Counted from the first letter of the stretch, positions 1 to 8,555 are shown. The stretch is DNA of 12,185 bases from Pseudomonadota bacterium (GCA_015222915.1 JADFWE010000285.1:1-12185), one strand, 5' to 3'. Notes: generated by a model not told the origin, from the letters alone. Numbers and translations are program-made.

Positions 1-1847
1 CCATCGATAAAGGCAACATCACCGATCTGCCACAGACGGTCACCAAGCTTACGGCTACCGGCGCCAAAGAAGGCAGAGTTGAAATCATCGAAGTAATATT
101 TGTTATCCAGCAGCTTGTAGACCAGGCTGAAACGCTGCTTCATATTGGCTGCAATACTCGGTGCCTTCATGTAGATAAACCACGCAGAAAAGACACCGCC
201 TGCCGCGAGATAGAAGGCCGGACCGCCGAAACTATGTTCTACGAATGCCCATGCACCATGGAAATGCTCGCCTACTTTTGCCAGACCTTCATGGTGTTCC
301 GCGATGTAGACTGCACTGCCGAAATAATCACCGAACAACATATCGCCGATAGTAAAACCGCCGATGAACACCGAAGGTATCGCCAGCAGGATCAACGGCA
401 CGGTCACTACCCATGACGGCTCTTTCAGATGTTCTTTTGTGTGTTTATCCATACGCTCTTCACCGTGGAACACCAGGAAGAACATACGGAAGGAATAGAA
501 TGCAGTGATGAACACACCGGACAGTATCGCCGCGTAGGCCAGATCACTACCCGGAATATTTGTATGGTGTACCGCTTCGATGATCGAATCTTTTGAGAAG
601 AAACCGGAGAAACCAGGGAAACCGATCAGTGCCAGCGAACCGATAAGCGATGTCCAGTAGGTGATCGGCAGGTATTTCTTCAGACCACCCATCTTGCGGA
701 TATCCTGCTCGTGGTGCATGGCGATGATCACCGAACCGGCGGCCAGGAATAACAAGGCCTTGAAGAAGGCATGCGTCATCAGGTGGAACACGGCAGCCGA
801 ATAAGCAGAAGCACCCAGCGCTACCGTCATATAACCCAGCTGAGACAGCGTCGAATAAGCGACCACGCGTTTGATATCATTCTGTATGATGCCGATCAAT
901 CCCATGAGGAAGGCGGTCAGTGCACCGATAACGATGATAAAGCTTAAAGCAGCCTCCGATAACTCATACAGTGGTGACATACGGGCCACCATGAAGATAC
1001 CGGCCGTCACCATGGTCGCGGCATGGATCAGAGCAGAGATCGGTGTCGGGCCTTCCATCGAATCAGGCAGCCAGACATGTAGCGGAATCTGGGCTGACTT
1101 ACCCATGGCACCGATGAACAGCAGGATACAGATAACACTGATCACGCTCCACTCGGTACCGGAGAAGATGCTCATGGTCTGGCCGGCCAGACTGTCGGCC
1201 TTGGCGAACACTTCATAATAATCCAGCGAACCGGTGTACATCACTACCGCCGCTATGCCAAGGATAAAACCGAAGTCACCAACACGGTTAACCAGGAAGG
1301 CCTTCAGATTTGCGTACACCGCCGTTGGTCTGACGGTCCAGAAACCGATCAGCAGGTATGACACCAGACCGACCGCTTCCCAGCCGAAGAACAGCTGCAT
1401 GAAGTTATTCGACATCACCAGCATCAGCATGGAGAAAGTGAACAGCGAGATATAGCTGAAGAAACGCTGGTAGGAATTGGTACCTGCGAGACTCTCTTTC
1501 GGCCAGTTATGTTCGTCGTCCGCCATATAACCGATGGTATAGATATGCACCATCAGCGAGACACCGGTGACTACCGACATCATCATCACCGTCAGGTTGT
1601 CGATCAGAAAGCCGACTTCAAAACGGATACCATCAGACACCAGCCATTCATAGACCGTATGGTTATAGGCAGGCGCGCCATCGAAAACATGATGGTTCAG
1701 TGCGATCAGCGACAGTATGAAAGACGTACCGACACCCAGGATAGTTACCGTGTGTGCGCCTTTGCGGCCGATCTGCCCGCCGAAGAATCCGGCGATGATG
1801 GCACCGAAAAGTGAGGCTAATGGAATAGCTAGATATAGATTACTCAT
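1..1847 (-). CDS. nuoL: NADH-quinone oxidoreductase subunit L (NuoL), C-terminus cut by window edge
   Basis: This is the distal proton-pumping, antiporter-like membrane subunit of complex I. The minus strand is open without a stop for 615 codons from an ATG at 1847 to the left edge. Seen in the translation: FFGWEAVGLVSY, whose Glu157 matches the key Glu144 of the E. coli protein; GKSAQIPLHVWLPDSMEG, with Lys250 as the counterpart of the E. coli pumping lysine; SALIHAATMVTAG; and FPGFSGFFSKD. The final residues visible include the KYYFDDF region that precedes the long lateral helix and last membrane segment, so perhaps 50 residues lie outside the window. The start is fixed by an AGGAAAGG Shine-Dalgarno site 8 bp upstream. 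A second ATG at 1855 runs into a stop after three codons and is not used. It lies 17 bp after nuoK. nuoM is expected next. The family assignment is firm. Confidence 0.96.
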   Translation of the reverse strand, partial: MSNLYLAIPLASLFGAIIAGFFGGQIGRKGAHTVTILGVGTSFILSLIALNHHVFDGAPAYNHTVYEWLVSDGIRFEVGFLIDNLTVMMMSVVTGVSLMVHIYTIGYMADDEHNWPKESLAGTNSYQRFFSYISLFTFSMLMLVMSNNFMQLFFGWEAVGLVSYLLIGFWTVRPTAVYANLKAFLVNRVGDFGFILGIAAVVMYTGSLDYYEVFAKADSLAGQTMSIFSGTEWSVISVICILLFIGAMGKSAQIPLHVWLPDSMEGPTPISALIHAATMVTAGIFMVARMSPLYELSEAALSFIIVIGALTAFLMGLIGIIQNDIKRVVAYSTLSQLGYMTVALGASAYSAAVFHLMTHAFFKALLFLAAGSVIIAMHHEQDIRKMGGLKKYLPITYWTSLIGSLALIGFPGFSGFFSKDSIIEAVHHTNIPGSDLAYAAILSGVFITAFYSFRMFFLVFHGEERMDKHTKEHLKEPSWVVTVPLILLAIPSVFIGGFTIGDMLFGDYFGSAVYIAEHHEGLAKVGEHFHGAWAFVEHSFGGPAFYLAAGGVFSAWFIYMKAPSIAANMKQRFSLVYKLLDNKYYFDDFNSAFFGAGSRKLGDRLWQIGDVAFID

Positions 1848-1855
1848 CGTCTCAT

Positions 1856-1863
1856 CCTTTCCT
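1856..1863 (-). promoter_or_regulatory. Ribosome binding site of nuoL
   Basis: The minus strand reads AGGAAAGG, ending 8 bases before the ATG at 1847. It decides between that ATG and a closer ATG at 1855, which opens only a three-codon reading frame (ATG AGA CGA TGA). Confidence 0.8.
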
Positions 1864-1864
1864 C

Positions 1865-2197
1865 TTAACCCTTAAGCGTGTCGAGGTCTTCGACATCGAT
1901 AGTGTTTCGGTTGCGGAACAACACCACCAGTATCGCCAGACCGATCGCAGCTTCTGCCGCAGCAACCGTCAGGATAAAGAACACGAAGACCTGACCGGCA
2001 CTATCATTGAGATAGTGCGAGAAAGCGAGAAAGTTGATATTCGCGGCCAGCAGCATCAGCTCGATACACATCAGCAGTACCACGATATTTTTCCGGTTCA
2101 GGAAGATACCCGCCACACTGATAGCGAACAAAATTGCGCCCAGGGTCAGGTAACTACTTAGACCGACCATGCTTTCAACGACAGTTCCAGTATCCAT
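1865..2197 (-). CDS. nuoK: NADH-quinone oxidoreductase subunit K (NuoK)
   Basis: A small three-helix membrane subunit of complex I, related to MrpC, that forms part of the proton path between NuoJ/NuoA and NuoN. The 110-residue product shows the family core [20 protein letters not shown], then [16 protein letters not shown] and [13 protein letters not shown]. The two membrane glutamates needed for proton transfer are present at E46 and E82, with the same spacing as E36 and E72 of the E. coli protein. The start used here overlaps the nuoJ stop in a TAATG arrangement, which suggests translational coupling, with a GAGG about 10 bases upstream. An alternative ATG at 2170 would give 101 residues, the more usual family length, but has a weaker ribosome binding site. 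The family is certain; the exact start is less so. Confidence 0.96.
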   Translation of the reverse strand: MDTGTVVESMVGLSSYLTLGAILFAISVAGIFLNRKNIVVLLMCIELMLLAANINFLAFSHYLNDSAGQVFVFFILTVAAAEAAIGLAILVVLFRNRNTIDVEDLDTLKG

Positions 2198-2811
2198 TAT
2201 TTAAGTACCTCAGCGTCTGACTTGATGATCTTCAGACGGTCGTTACGTTTGACTTTGATCTGGTTAGCCGGTGTCTGATATTTGGTTGCCGGCCTCCTGC
2301 GCAAGGTCAGCGAGATCGCCGCGATGATAGCCACCAGCAGGATGACTGCAGCGATCTCGAATGCCAGTACGTAATCGGTATAGAGAATCTCACCCAGAGC
2401 TTCAGTATTACTGTATTCCGGCCCGTGTTTCACAGCATTGTCCAGCGCTGCCGTGCCCATCACATCGGGACCGACCGGACCGACGACGTAGACCATAACC
2501 GCCAGCATCATGAAAGCGAACAAGGCCCCTACCGGCAGATAGGAGACGAAACCTTCACGCATCTTCGCGATATTGATATCCAGCATCATCACCACGAACA
2601 GGAACAGCACCATGACCGCACCGACATACACCAGCACCAGGGTGATGGCTAAAAATTCTGCTTCCAGCATCAGCCAGATAGCCGAGGCACTAAAGAAAGT
2701 CAGCACCAGGAACAAGGCAGAATGCACCGGGTTCTTCGATGACACCACACCTAACGCTGCCATGATAGTGGCACCTGCAAAAGCAAAAAATAGAAAATCA
2801 GTAATCGTCAT
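2197..2811 (-). CDS. nuoJ: NADH-quinone oxidoreductase subunit J (NuoJ)
   Basis: A five-helix membrane subunit of complex I that sits beside NuoK and NuoA and contributes the pi-bulge helix of TM3, which is linked to coupling. The 204-residue protein has the typical N-terminus with [19 protein letters not shown], then [22 protein letters not shown], followed by VVMMLD. The C-terminal fifth helix is in the stretch [19 protein letters not shown], after which comes a basic cytoplasmic tail rich in Lys and Arg that is longer than I would expect for a minimal NuoJ. The start is preceded by a weak GGA site 7 bases upstream. Unlike most neighbours, it is separated from the preceding gene (nuoI) by 113 bp holding repeats, so its translation is not coupled to nuoI. 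It overlaps nuoK by 1 bp. Confidence 0.96.
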   Translation of the reverse strand: MTITDFLFFAFAGATIMAALGVVSSKNPVHSALFLVLTFFSASAIWLMLEAEFLAITLVLVYVGAVMVLFLFVVMMLDINIAKMREGFVSYLPVGALFAFMMLAVMVYVVGPVGPDVMGTAALDNAVKHGPEYSNTEALGEILYTDYVLAFEIAAVILLVAIIAAISLTLRRRPATKYQTPANQIKVKRNDRLKIIKSDAEVLK

Positions 2812-2835
2812 TATTGTTTCCGCATACCCTTATAC

Positions 2836-2857
2836 GTTCCAACGCAAGCGTGGGAAC
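2836..2857. repeat. Imperfect inverted repeat (hairpin) in the nuoI-nuoJ gap
   Basis: The plus strand reads GTTCCAACGC, AA, GCGTGGGAAC. The arms match at 9 of 10 positions, giving a hairpin with one A-G mismatch and a very short loop. It lies 24 bp ahead of the nuoJ start. It is not a convincing intrinsic terminator for the operon, because the minus strand after the stem reads GTATAAGG with no T tract. From memory, hairpins of the GTTCCCACGC type recur between genes in many gammaproteobacterial genomes; that is recollection and has not been checked. Confidence 0.65.
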
Positions 2858-2883
2858 AAAAAATATCGCTATTAGTTATTTGC

Positions 2884-2918
2884 TTTTTATTATTCATTTT
2901 TCACTTTTCGTTTTTCAT
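2884..2918. repeat. Degenerate 7-bp tandem repeat in the nuoI-nuoJ gap
   Basis: Five adjoining 7-base units can be read on the plus strand: TTTTTAT, TATTCAT, TTTTCAC, TTTTCGT and TTTTCAT. On the transcribed minus strand they give a purine-rich run of ATGAAAA-like units directly after the nuoI stop codon. The tract is much richer in A+T than the surrounding genes. No function is evident. It could be a slippage-generated tract or a remnant of an interspersed repeat. Confidence 0.6.
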
Positions 2919-2924
2919 TGCTTA

Positions 2925-3413
2925 TCAACGATAAGCTGCGTCCGCCTGTTTATTGGCAGCAATCTCCTGTTCGTATTTATCACCGATCTCCAGCAGTTTC
3001 TCTTTGGTCATTATCTGCGTACCGGCTTCTTCGAAGTGATACTCGAAGATATGTGTCTCGACGATAGAATCGACCGGACAGGCTTCCTCACAGAAACCGC
3101 AATAGATGCATTTGAACAGATCGATGTCATAACGGGTGGTACGACGGGTACCGTCTTCACGCTCTTCAGAATCGATGGTGATCGCCAGCGCCGGGCAGAC
3201 CGCTTCACACAGCTTACAGGCGATACAGCGTTCTTCGCCGTTGGCATAACGACGCAGCGCATGCAGGCCACGGAACCGCGGTGACATCGGGGTTTTTTCT
3301 TCCGGGTACTGTATCGTGATCTTTTTCGCGAACAGGTACTTACCAGTAACGGCCAGTCCCTGCAGCAGTTCCCAGAAAAGGAAGCTCTTGATGAAATGTT
3401 TGATGGTATTCAT
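2925..3413 (-). CDS. nuoI: NADH-quinone oxidoreductase subunit I (NuoI), 2x[4Fe-4S] ferredoxin-like
   Basis: The peripheral-arm subunit that carries clusters N6a and N6b and passes electrons from NuoG towards N2 in NuoB. The 162-residue protein has two classical C-x2-C-x2-C-x3-CP motifs: C63, C66, C69, C73 ([12 protein letters not shown]) and C102, C105, C108, C112 ([12 protein letters not shown]). The N-terminal amphipathic helix with [12 protein letters not shown] and the segment [13 protein letters not shown] are typical of the family. Length matches the usual 160 to 165 residues. It starts 15 bp after nuoH, with a weak GGCGG-like site upstream. All eight ligands are present, so it should be functional. 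It is followed by the repeat-bearing 113-bp gap before nuoJ. Confidence 0.97.
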   Translation of the reverse strand: MNTIKHFIKSFLFWELLQGLAVTGKYLFAKKITIQYPEEKTPMSPRFRGLHALRRYANGEERCIACKLCEAVCPALAITIDSEEREDGTRRTTRYDIDLFKCIYCGFCEEACPVDSIVETHIFEYHFEEAGTQIMTKEKLLEIGDKYEQEIAANKQADAAYR

Positions 3414-3428
3414 ATCGTTATGCCGCCC

Positions 3429-4517
3429 CTATACAGCCCATGGACCGACTTCGGCCACGACCATCACGGCTTCGACGAACAGCCAGACGATGGTGACAGG
3501 AATAAATACTTTCCATCCCAGACGCATGATCTGGTCATAACGGTAACGCGGGAAGGTCGCACGGAACCAGAGGAAGCAGAAAGCGAAGAAACAGGCTTTG
3601 GCAAAGAACCAGAACAGGCTGGTCTCACCCAACCAGTGCCCGGCGTCGACCATACCTTCAAACGGTGATAACCAGCCACCGAGGAACAGCAAAGCGGTCA
3701 GTGACGAGATCAGGATAATATTGGCGTATTCAGCGAGGAAGAACACCGCAAACGCCATACCGGAGTATTCCACGTGGAAACCGGCGACGATTTCAGATTC
3801 ACCTTCCGCTACGTCGAACGGCGCACGGTTGGTCTCTGCCACACCAGAGATAAAATAGACGAAAAACAGTGGCAGCAACGGCCAGATGTACCAGCTGGAA
3901 ATACCGCCCGCCTGACCTTCGACGATGTCACTCATGTTCAGGCTGCCGCTGGCCATCAGCACGCCGACCAGGGCAAAACCCATGGCGATCTCGTAGGCGA
4001 CGATCTGGGCACCGACACGCAACGAACTAAGGATGGCGTATTTAGAGTTCGACGCCCAGCCTGCGATAATCACACCGTAGACACCTATAGAGGTCAACGC
4101 GAGGATATACAGCAGACCGGCATTGACATCGGTCAGTACCATGCCGCGGTCGAATGGGATCACCGCCCAGGCCGCCAGTGCCGGCATGATGGATAAAACC
4201 GGCGCGATCAGGAACAGGAACTTATCGGACTTGGTCGGGATGATCACTTCCTTGAACATCAGCTTCATGGCATCGGCGATCGGCTGCAACCAGCCACGCG
4301 GACCGACACGGTTCGGTCCGATACGGATCTGCATATAGCCGATGATCTTGCGTTCGGCATAAGTGATATAGGCCACACACAGCATCAGCGGTATCAGGAT
4401 AAGGATAATCTTGCCGAGGATCAGTAACAGGGTCTGCGCATCAGCCGGGAACCAGTTCCAGACATCCAGACCCATTTCAGCAGCTCGGGTCATTAAAGTA
4501 TCTATCATTTCATTCAT
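3429..4517 (-). CDS. nuoH: NADH-quinone oxidoreductase subunit H (NuoH)
   Basis: The membrane subunit that anchors the peripheral arm and forms much of the quinone-access chamber with NuoB and NuoD, homologous to the membrane-anchor subunit of group 4 hydrogenases. The 362-residue product has about eight hydrophobic segments. Family signatures seen: [38 protein letters not shown], and the acidic quinone-chamber loop [20 protein letters not shown] followed by [19 protein letters not shown]. The acidic residues of that loop are intact. The start ATG overlaps the nuoG stop as ATGA, pointing to translational coupling; a second in-frame ATG lies three codons later. Length is a little above the family norm because of a longer N-terminus. 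Confidence 0.97.
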   Translation of the reverse strand: MNEMIDTLMTRAAEMGLDVWNWFPADAQTLLLILGKIILILIPLMLCVAYITYAERKIIGYMQIRIGPNRVGPRGWLQPIADAMKLMFKEVIIPTKSDKFLFLIAPVLSIMPALAAWAVIPFDRGMVLTDVNAGLLYILALTSIGVYGVIIAGWASNSKYAILSSLRVGAQIVAYEIAMGFALVGVLMASGSLNMSDIVEGQAGGISSWYIWPLLPLFFVYFISGVAETNRAPFDVAEGESEIVAGFHVEYSGMAFAVFFLAEYANIILISSLTALLFLGGWLSPFEGMVDAGHWLGETSLFWFFAKACFFAFCFLWFRATFPRYRYDQIMRLGWKVFIPVTIVWLFVEAVMVVAEVGPWAV

Positions 4518-7051
4518 GCTTCAATACTCACTTCAGCAAAAGCCGGTCCCAGCACATCATTGCCTTCTACCGCTAGTGGAATCCATGCCGACGCATCGGG
4601 GATGGCATCATCGATGATCAGTTGCATAGTGGCACTGTTATCGCCCTGCTTCACCGTTACCGTCTCAGCCGCACTCACACCGAGACGCTCCGCCTCCGCA
4701 CTGTTCAGAGAGACACTCATGGTCTGCGCATCGACCGTTTTCTGCAATGAGGTTGCACGGCGTACAACGGCATCACCAGCATAGATAGGCACATCGGATG
4801 AACGGTGGATGCCGCTTGTTTCAGAAATTTTTATAGAAGTTGAGCCGGTCACAACAGCAGAGACAGCATTTGACAGTTCGACAGATTCACACTGTGCACG
4901 CACTTCGTTCTTCACGTCTTCAGAAGACATCTGCTCAAAACCGTCGACACCGGTCAGGTTGCCCAGTACGCGCAGGATCTTCCACGCCGGACGCGCACCG
5001 CCTTCAGGCTCAACCACGGCATTGAAACTCTGCCAGAAACCTTCGGCATTCACATAAGTGCCCGAGGTTTCCATGAAGCCTGCTGCCGGCAGTAATACAT
5101 CAGCCACCTGTTTTACCGATGCAGAATCATACGCCGATATCGATACCACGAAATCAGAATTATCCAGCATCGCCATCAATGCTTTTGCATCGGCGGCGTC
5201 CGTATCCGGCTCTATATTCAATAACAGGCAGGCTGCCAGTTTCTCGGACATCAATTCACCAAGATTTTTGCCCGCAACAACGTCTTCAGTCAAACCACCT
5301 GCGCCGCGATGCGGCACCGCACCAGCCAGCCATGCACCGGCGGCATTACAGCCATCGGTCAGATAGCCGAAGGTACTGCCGGTCTCGCTGGCGATAGCCG
5401 CAGCCAGTGCACGCAGGGCGGAAAACTGTGGATGCATGTGTGCAACATTACCCAGCAGAACGGTGGCTGATCCAGCATCGCTCAGCTGTTTTGCGATTGA
5501 CGCATGGGCCTCAGTTACCGTAGGTTTGGAGACCGCGTCCGCGATATTTTCCGGTACAGGATGCCCTGTCAACTGATAGACAGCAGAAGCCACAGAGGCA
5601 AGCTCGGCCACCAGATCCTGCTGGGCAACAGCAATGTTGTTTGCCAGCGGGTAATTAAATTCATATTCACGCGTATTGATGAACGAGATCTGCGCGTTGT
5701 TATTCACCACCGCCTTGCGCAGACGCAGGTTGGCGATAGGCTGTTCTTTGCGCACATTTGAACCGATCAGCAACGCCGCATCAAGCTTTTCGAGCTGCTC
5801 GATATCCTGACCCAGCCATGGCATCACCGGTGCGACATCCTGATCAGAGAAGTCAGACTGGCGCAGACGAAAATCGATATTGCCACTGCCTAAAACGCGC
5901 ATCAGTTTCTGTGTCAGGTACTGCTCTTCCAGAGTAGCATTGGCTGAGACCAGTGCCGCTGTCTCTGTAACTACCGCTTCTTCCTGAACATCAGCTTCTG
6001 AAGCTTCATCACTTTCAGCTGCTGTATCCGCTGCTTCGGCTTCTGCCGCTGCCGCCTCCCTGGCAGCCTCTTTGGCCACCTCTTCCTCGGCCAGCTTCAC
6101 TTTGAGATCAGCTACGGCTTTAAATTTATCTGCGACCAGCTGCAAAGCCTCATCCCAGTTTGCCGCTTGCCACTGACCATCACGTTTGATCATCGGTGTA
6201 GTCAGGCGATCTTCAGTATCGACACCTTCATAACTGAAACGGTCGCGGTCCGAGATCCAGACTTCGTTGACGGCTTCATTTTCACGCGGTACCACGCGGA
6301 CAATCTCGCCGCGCAAGGTGTGCACGAAGATATTTGAGCCGATACAGTCATGCGGCGCGATGCTCCTGTGCTGGATCATCTCCCAGGCACGGCCTTTATA
6401 TCGCGAAGGTTTCGCTGTCAGCGCACCGACCGGGCAGACATCGATAGCATTGCCCGACATCTCGGAATTAAAACACTCATCGACAAACGTGCTGATCAGG
6501 GATTCTTCACCACGGCCGGTCATACCCAGTTCTCGCATGCCGGCGATCTCTCTGCCGAAACGTACGCAGCGGGTACAGTGGATGCAGCGGGTAAGTTCGG
6601 TCGCCACCAGCGGGCCGATGTTTTTATCGAAAACGACGCGCTTGCTCTCGGAATACTGCGAGACATCACCGCCATAGGCAACGGCAACATCCTGCAGCTC
6701 ACACTCACCGCCCTGATCACAGATCGGGCAATCCAGCGGATGGTTGATCAGCAGGAATTCCATGACGGATTTCTGCGCGTCTCTGGCATATTGCGAATGC
6801 GTGTGCACCACCATGCCATCCATCACCGGTGTAGCACAGGCTGGCAGCGGCTTCGGCGCTTTTTCTACCTCGACCAGACACATGCGGCAGTTAGCAGAGA
6901 TCGACAGCTTCTTGTGATAACAGAAACGCGGCACTTTGATATTCTGTGCGTCGGTCACCTCGATCAGCATCGCGCCTTTCGGTGCCTGAACTTCTTTCCC
7001 GTCAACGGTTATGGTGACTGTTTCGATCTGTTCTGTTACTTCAGTCATCAT
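4514..7051 (-). CDS. nuoG: NADH-quinone oxidoreductase subunit G (NuoG) with Ala/Glu-rich insertion
   Basis: The largest peripheral-arm subunit, which carries electrons from NuoF towards NuoI. With the ATG at 7051 it has 845 residues. The N-terminal ferredoxin domain binds N1b through C44, C55, C58, C72. The next region holds N5 (H104, C108, C111, C117) and N4 (C156, C159, C162, C206 before PVGALT). After this comes a molybdopterin-oxidoreductase-like domain that lacks a cofactor role in complex I. The C-x2-C-x3-C set of the extra N7 cluster, found in E. coli, is absent; only one cysteine is seen there (near PHDCIGSN). Residues 319 to 366 are a low-complexity acidic stretch that interrupts the conserved path from WDEAL to [14 protein letters not shown]. 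An AAGG ribosome binding site lies 7 bases before 7051. A GTG at 7078 gives a longer frame but has no such site, and ATG 7048 is a possible alternative. It overlaps nuoH by 4 bp and is separated from nuoF by an unusual 169-bp gap. Confidence 0.96.
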   Translation of the reverse strand: MMTEVTEQIETVTITVDGKEVQAPKGAMLIEVTDAQNIKVPRFCYHKKLSISANCRMCLVEVEKAPKPLPACATPVMDGMVVHTHSQYARDAQKSVMEFLLINHPLDCPICDQGGECELQDVAVAYGGDVSQYSESKRVVFDKNIGPLVATELTRCIHCTRCVRFGREIAGMRELGMTGRGEESLISTFVDECFNSEMSGNAIDVCPVGALTAKPSRYKGRAWEMIQHRSIAPHDCIGSNIFVHTLRGEIVRVVPRENEAVNEVWISDRDRFSYEGVDTEDRLTTPMIKRDGQWQAANWDEALQLVADKFKAVADLKVKLAEEEVAKEAAREAAAAEAEAADTAAESDEASEADVQEEAVVTETAALVSANATLEEQYLTQKLMRVLGSGNIDFRLRQSDFSDQDVAPVMPWLGQDIEQLEKLDAALLIGSNVRKEQPIANLRLRKAVVNNNAQISFINTREYEFNYPLANNIAVAQQDLVAELASVASAVYQLTGHPVPENIADAVSKPTVTEAHASIAKQLSDAGSATVLLGNVAHMHPQFSALRALAAAIASETGSTFGYLTDGCNAAGAWLAGAVPHRGAGGLTEDVVAGKNLGELMSEKLAACLLLNIEPDTDAADAKALMAMLDNSDFVVSISAYDSASVKQVADVLLPAAGFMETSGTYVNAEGFWQSFNAVVEPEGGARPAWKILRVLGNLTGVDGFEQMSSEDVKNEVRAQCESVELSNAVSAVVTGSTSIKISETSGIHRSSDVPIYAGDAVVRRATSLQKTVDAQTMSVSLNSAEAERLGVSAAETVTVKQGDNSATMQLIIDDAIPDASAWIPLAVEGNDVLGPAFAEVSIEA

Positions 7052-7058
7052 AGACAAA

Positions 7059-7062
7059 CCTT
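7059..7062 (-). promoter_or_regulatory. Ribosome binding site of nuoG
   Basis: The minus strand has AAGG, preceded by a run of A, 7 bases ahead of the ATG at 7051 and 10 ahead of the one at 7048. It argues against the GTG at 7078 as the start. It lies directly beside the end of the inverted-arm element in the nuoF-nuoG gap. Confidence 0.6.
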
Positions 7063-7066
7063 TTTT

Positions 7067-7212
7067 GCCGCGAAACACGCGAAGAAACGCGAAGAAAAAC
7101 TTTTATTCATGTAAACCTGTTTCTTATTCACAGATGGCCCAAACCCAGACCAACAGTCATCCCCGCAAATTTTTTGATTTGCGTTATTCGCATCCTTTGC
7201 GTTTTTTGCGGC
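7067..7212. repeat. Interspersed-repeat-like element with divergent inverted arms between nuoF and nuoG
   Basis: Both ends of this 146-bp stretch begin with GCCGC and continue into A-rich units about 10 bases apart. Read inwards, the left arm is GCCGCGAAACACGCGAAG and the right arm (minus strand) is GCCGCAAAAAACGCAAAG, matching at 15 of 18 positions, with weaker similarity further in. Within the left arm the unit CGCGAAG(AAA) recurs every 9 to 10 bases; the right arm has the CGCAAAG form. The middle section shows no reading frame of note. This fits a short non-coding repeat (MITE or REP-like) or the remains of one, inserted between two genes that are normally close together. No target-site duplication was established. 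Confidence 0.5.
7164..7183. repeat. Perfect 7-bp hairpin inside the nuoF-nuoG element
   Basis: CGCAAAT and ATTTGCG are perfectly complementary and are separated by the 6-base loop TTTTTG (plus strand). Neither strand shows a T tract after the stem, so it is not a standard intrinsic terminator. It forms the inner end of the right arm of the larger element. Confidence 0.55.
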
Positions 7213-7220
7213 TAAGCCTC

Positions 7221-8555
7221 TCATGCAGCCTTCACCATGCTGTGTTTGTGTTCGACGTAGTATTCAAATTCATTACGGAAGTGCTTGAGGAAACTGCGCA
7301 CTGGCATCGCTGCAGCATCACCCAGTGCACAGATTGTGCGGCCTTCTATCTTGCTGGCGACATCATCGAGCTTGTCGATATCAGCCATGGTGCCCTTGCC
7401 TTCGACGATACGTGTCAGCATGCGATACAACCAGCCGGTACCTTCACGGCATGGCGTACACTGACCACAGGATTCTGAAAAATAGAACTGTGAGATGCGG
7501 CGCAGTGCCTGCACCATATCGGTGGTCTCGTCCATCACGATGACCGCGCCGGAACCTAACATGGAACCTGCCTCGACGATGGAATCGTAATCCATATTCG
7601 CCTGCATCATGATGTCACCCGGTACCACGGGCACCGAAGAACCGCCGGGGATAACCGCTTTTAATTTACGGCCGTCTTTAACACCGCCTGCCATCTCCAG
7701 CAGATCGGCAAATGAGGTTCCCATCGGAATCTCGAAGTTGCCCGGATTATTGACATGACCTGAGATCGAAAACAGCTTTACACCGCCGCTATTCGGGATA
7801 CCAAGATTCTGGAACCACTCTCCGCCGTTGCGCATGATGGCCGGGATCGACGACAGCGTTTCGGTGTTATTGATCGTCGTCGGTTTACCATACAGACCAA
7901 AGTTAGCCGGGAATGGCGGTTTGAAGCGCGGCAGACCGCGTTTACCTTCCAGTGAATTCAATAACGCGGTTTCCTCACCGCAGATATAGGCGCCAGCACC
8001 TAATGAAGCATGCAGATCGATACAGACATCAGTACCTAAGATATTCTCACCGAGCAGGCCATTATCATAAGCTTCTTTTAAGGCCTGTTCGAAGTGGATT
8101 GCCGGCTCGTCCATAAACTCGCCGCGCATATAATTATAACCGGCGGTCGCGCCCATGGCGTAACAGCCGATGGCCATGCCTTCTACCAGCGCATGCGGAT
8201 TAAAACGCAGGATCTCTCTGTCCTTGCAGGTACCCGGCTCAGATTCATCTGAATTACACACCAGGTATTTCTGAACCGGCGCCGTACGCGGCATAAAGCT
8301 CCATTTCAGCCCGGTAGGAAAACCCGCGCCGCCACGGCCACGCAGGCCGGATTTCTTGATCTCTTCAACTACGTCCTCCGGCGAAATCTTCTCTTCGAGG
8401 ATCTTACGCCATGCCTGATAACCACCTGTCTTCAGGTAGTTATCATAGGACCACGGTGTATCCTCAAACTGCAGCGTGGCAAAACACACCTGTTCGTTGC
8501 GGGTGTTGAGCTCTGGCCGAGTCACTTCAGGTGTTGGCTGTTTCATCGAAGACAT
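7221..8555 (-). CDS. nuoF: NADH-quinone oxidoreductase subunit F (NuoF), NADH- and FMN-binding
   Basis: The entry point of electrons to complex I: it oxidises NADH at FMN and passes electrons to cluster N3. The 444-residue protein has the glycine-rich nucleotide-binding segment GLRGRGGAGFPTGLKW (residues 70 to 85), the NSDESEPGTCKDREI motif, and GAGAYICGEETALLNSLEG. N3 is ligated by C363, C366, C369 (SCGQCTPCREGTGW) and C409 (TICALGDAAAMPV). Length fits the family. The ATG at 8555 lies 8 bp after the nuoE stop, with a GGAG site about 11 bases upstream; an in-frame ATG at 8546 lacks one. All key residues are intact. Its 3' end borders the repeat-like element that separates it from nuoG, breaking the usual close F-G spacing. 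Confidence 0.97.
   Translation of the reverse strand: MSSMKQPTPEVTRPELNTRNEQVCFATLQFEDTPWSYDNYLKTGGYQAWRKILEEKISPEDVVEEIKKSGLRGRGGAGFPTGLKWSFMPRTAPVQKYLVCNSDESEPGTCKDREILRFNPHALVEGMAIGCYAMGATAGYNYMRGEFMDEPAIHFEQALKEAYDNGLLGENILGTDVCIDLHASLGAGAYICGEETALLNSLEGKRGLPRFKPPFPANFGLYGKPTTINNTETLSSIPAIMRNGGEWFQNLGIPNSGGVKLFSISGHVNNPGNFEIPMGTSFADLLEMAGGVKDGRKLKAVIPGGSSVPVVPGDIMMQANMDYDSIVEAGSMLGSGAVIVMDETTDMVQALRRISQFYFSESCGQCTPCREGTGWLYRMLTRIVEGKGTMADIDKLDDVASKIEGRTICALGDAAAMPVRSFLKHFRNEFEYYVEHKHSMVKAA

Noticed and set aside
2814..3284. A 156-codon plus-strand open frame across the nuoI-nuoJ gap and nuoI
   Set aside because: Its hydrophobic start comes from the T-rich heptamer tract and the rest mirrors nuoI. 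No ribosome binding site of note precedes it.
7049..7078. GTG at 7078 as the nuoG start
   Set aside because: It adds nine residues that are encoded by the edge of the repeat element, and no ribosome binding site precedes it. The ATG at 7051 has AAGG 7 bases upstream.
6350..7114. A 254-codon open frame on the plus strand opposite the N-terminus of nuoG
   Set aside because: It is antisense to the cysteine-rich, clearly conserved NuoG N-terminus. Its translation is rich in His, Arg and Asp with no recognisable family, as expected of a frame shadow in a GC-biased gene.
7052..7220. A short peptide gene in the nuoF-nuoG gap
   Set aside because: The best minus-strand ATG (within GGGGATGACTG) gives only 10 codons and the G-run lies too close to serve as a ribosome binding site.
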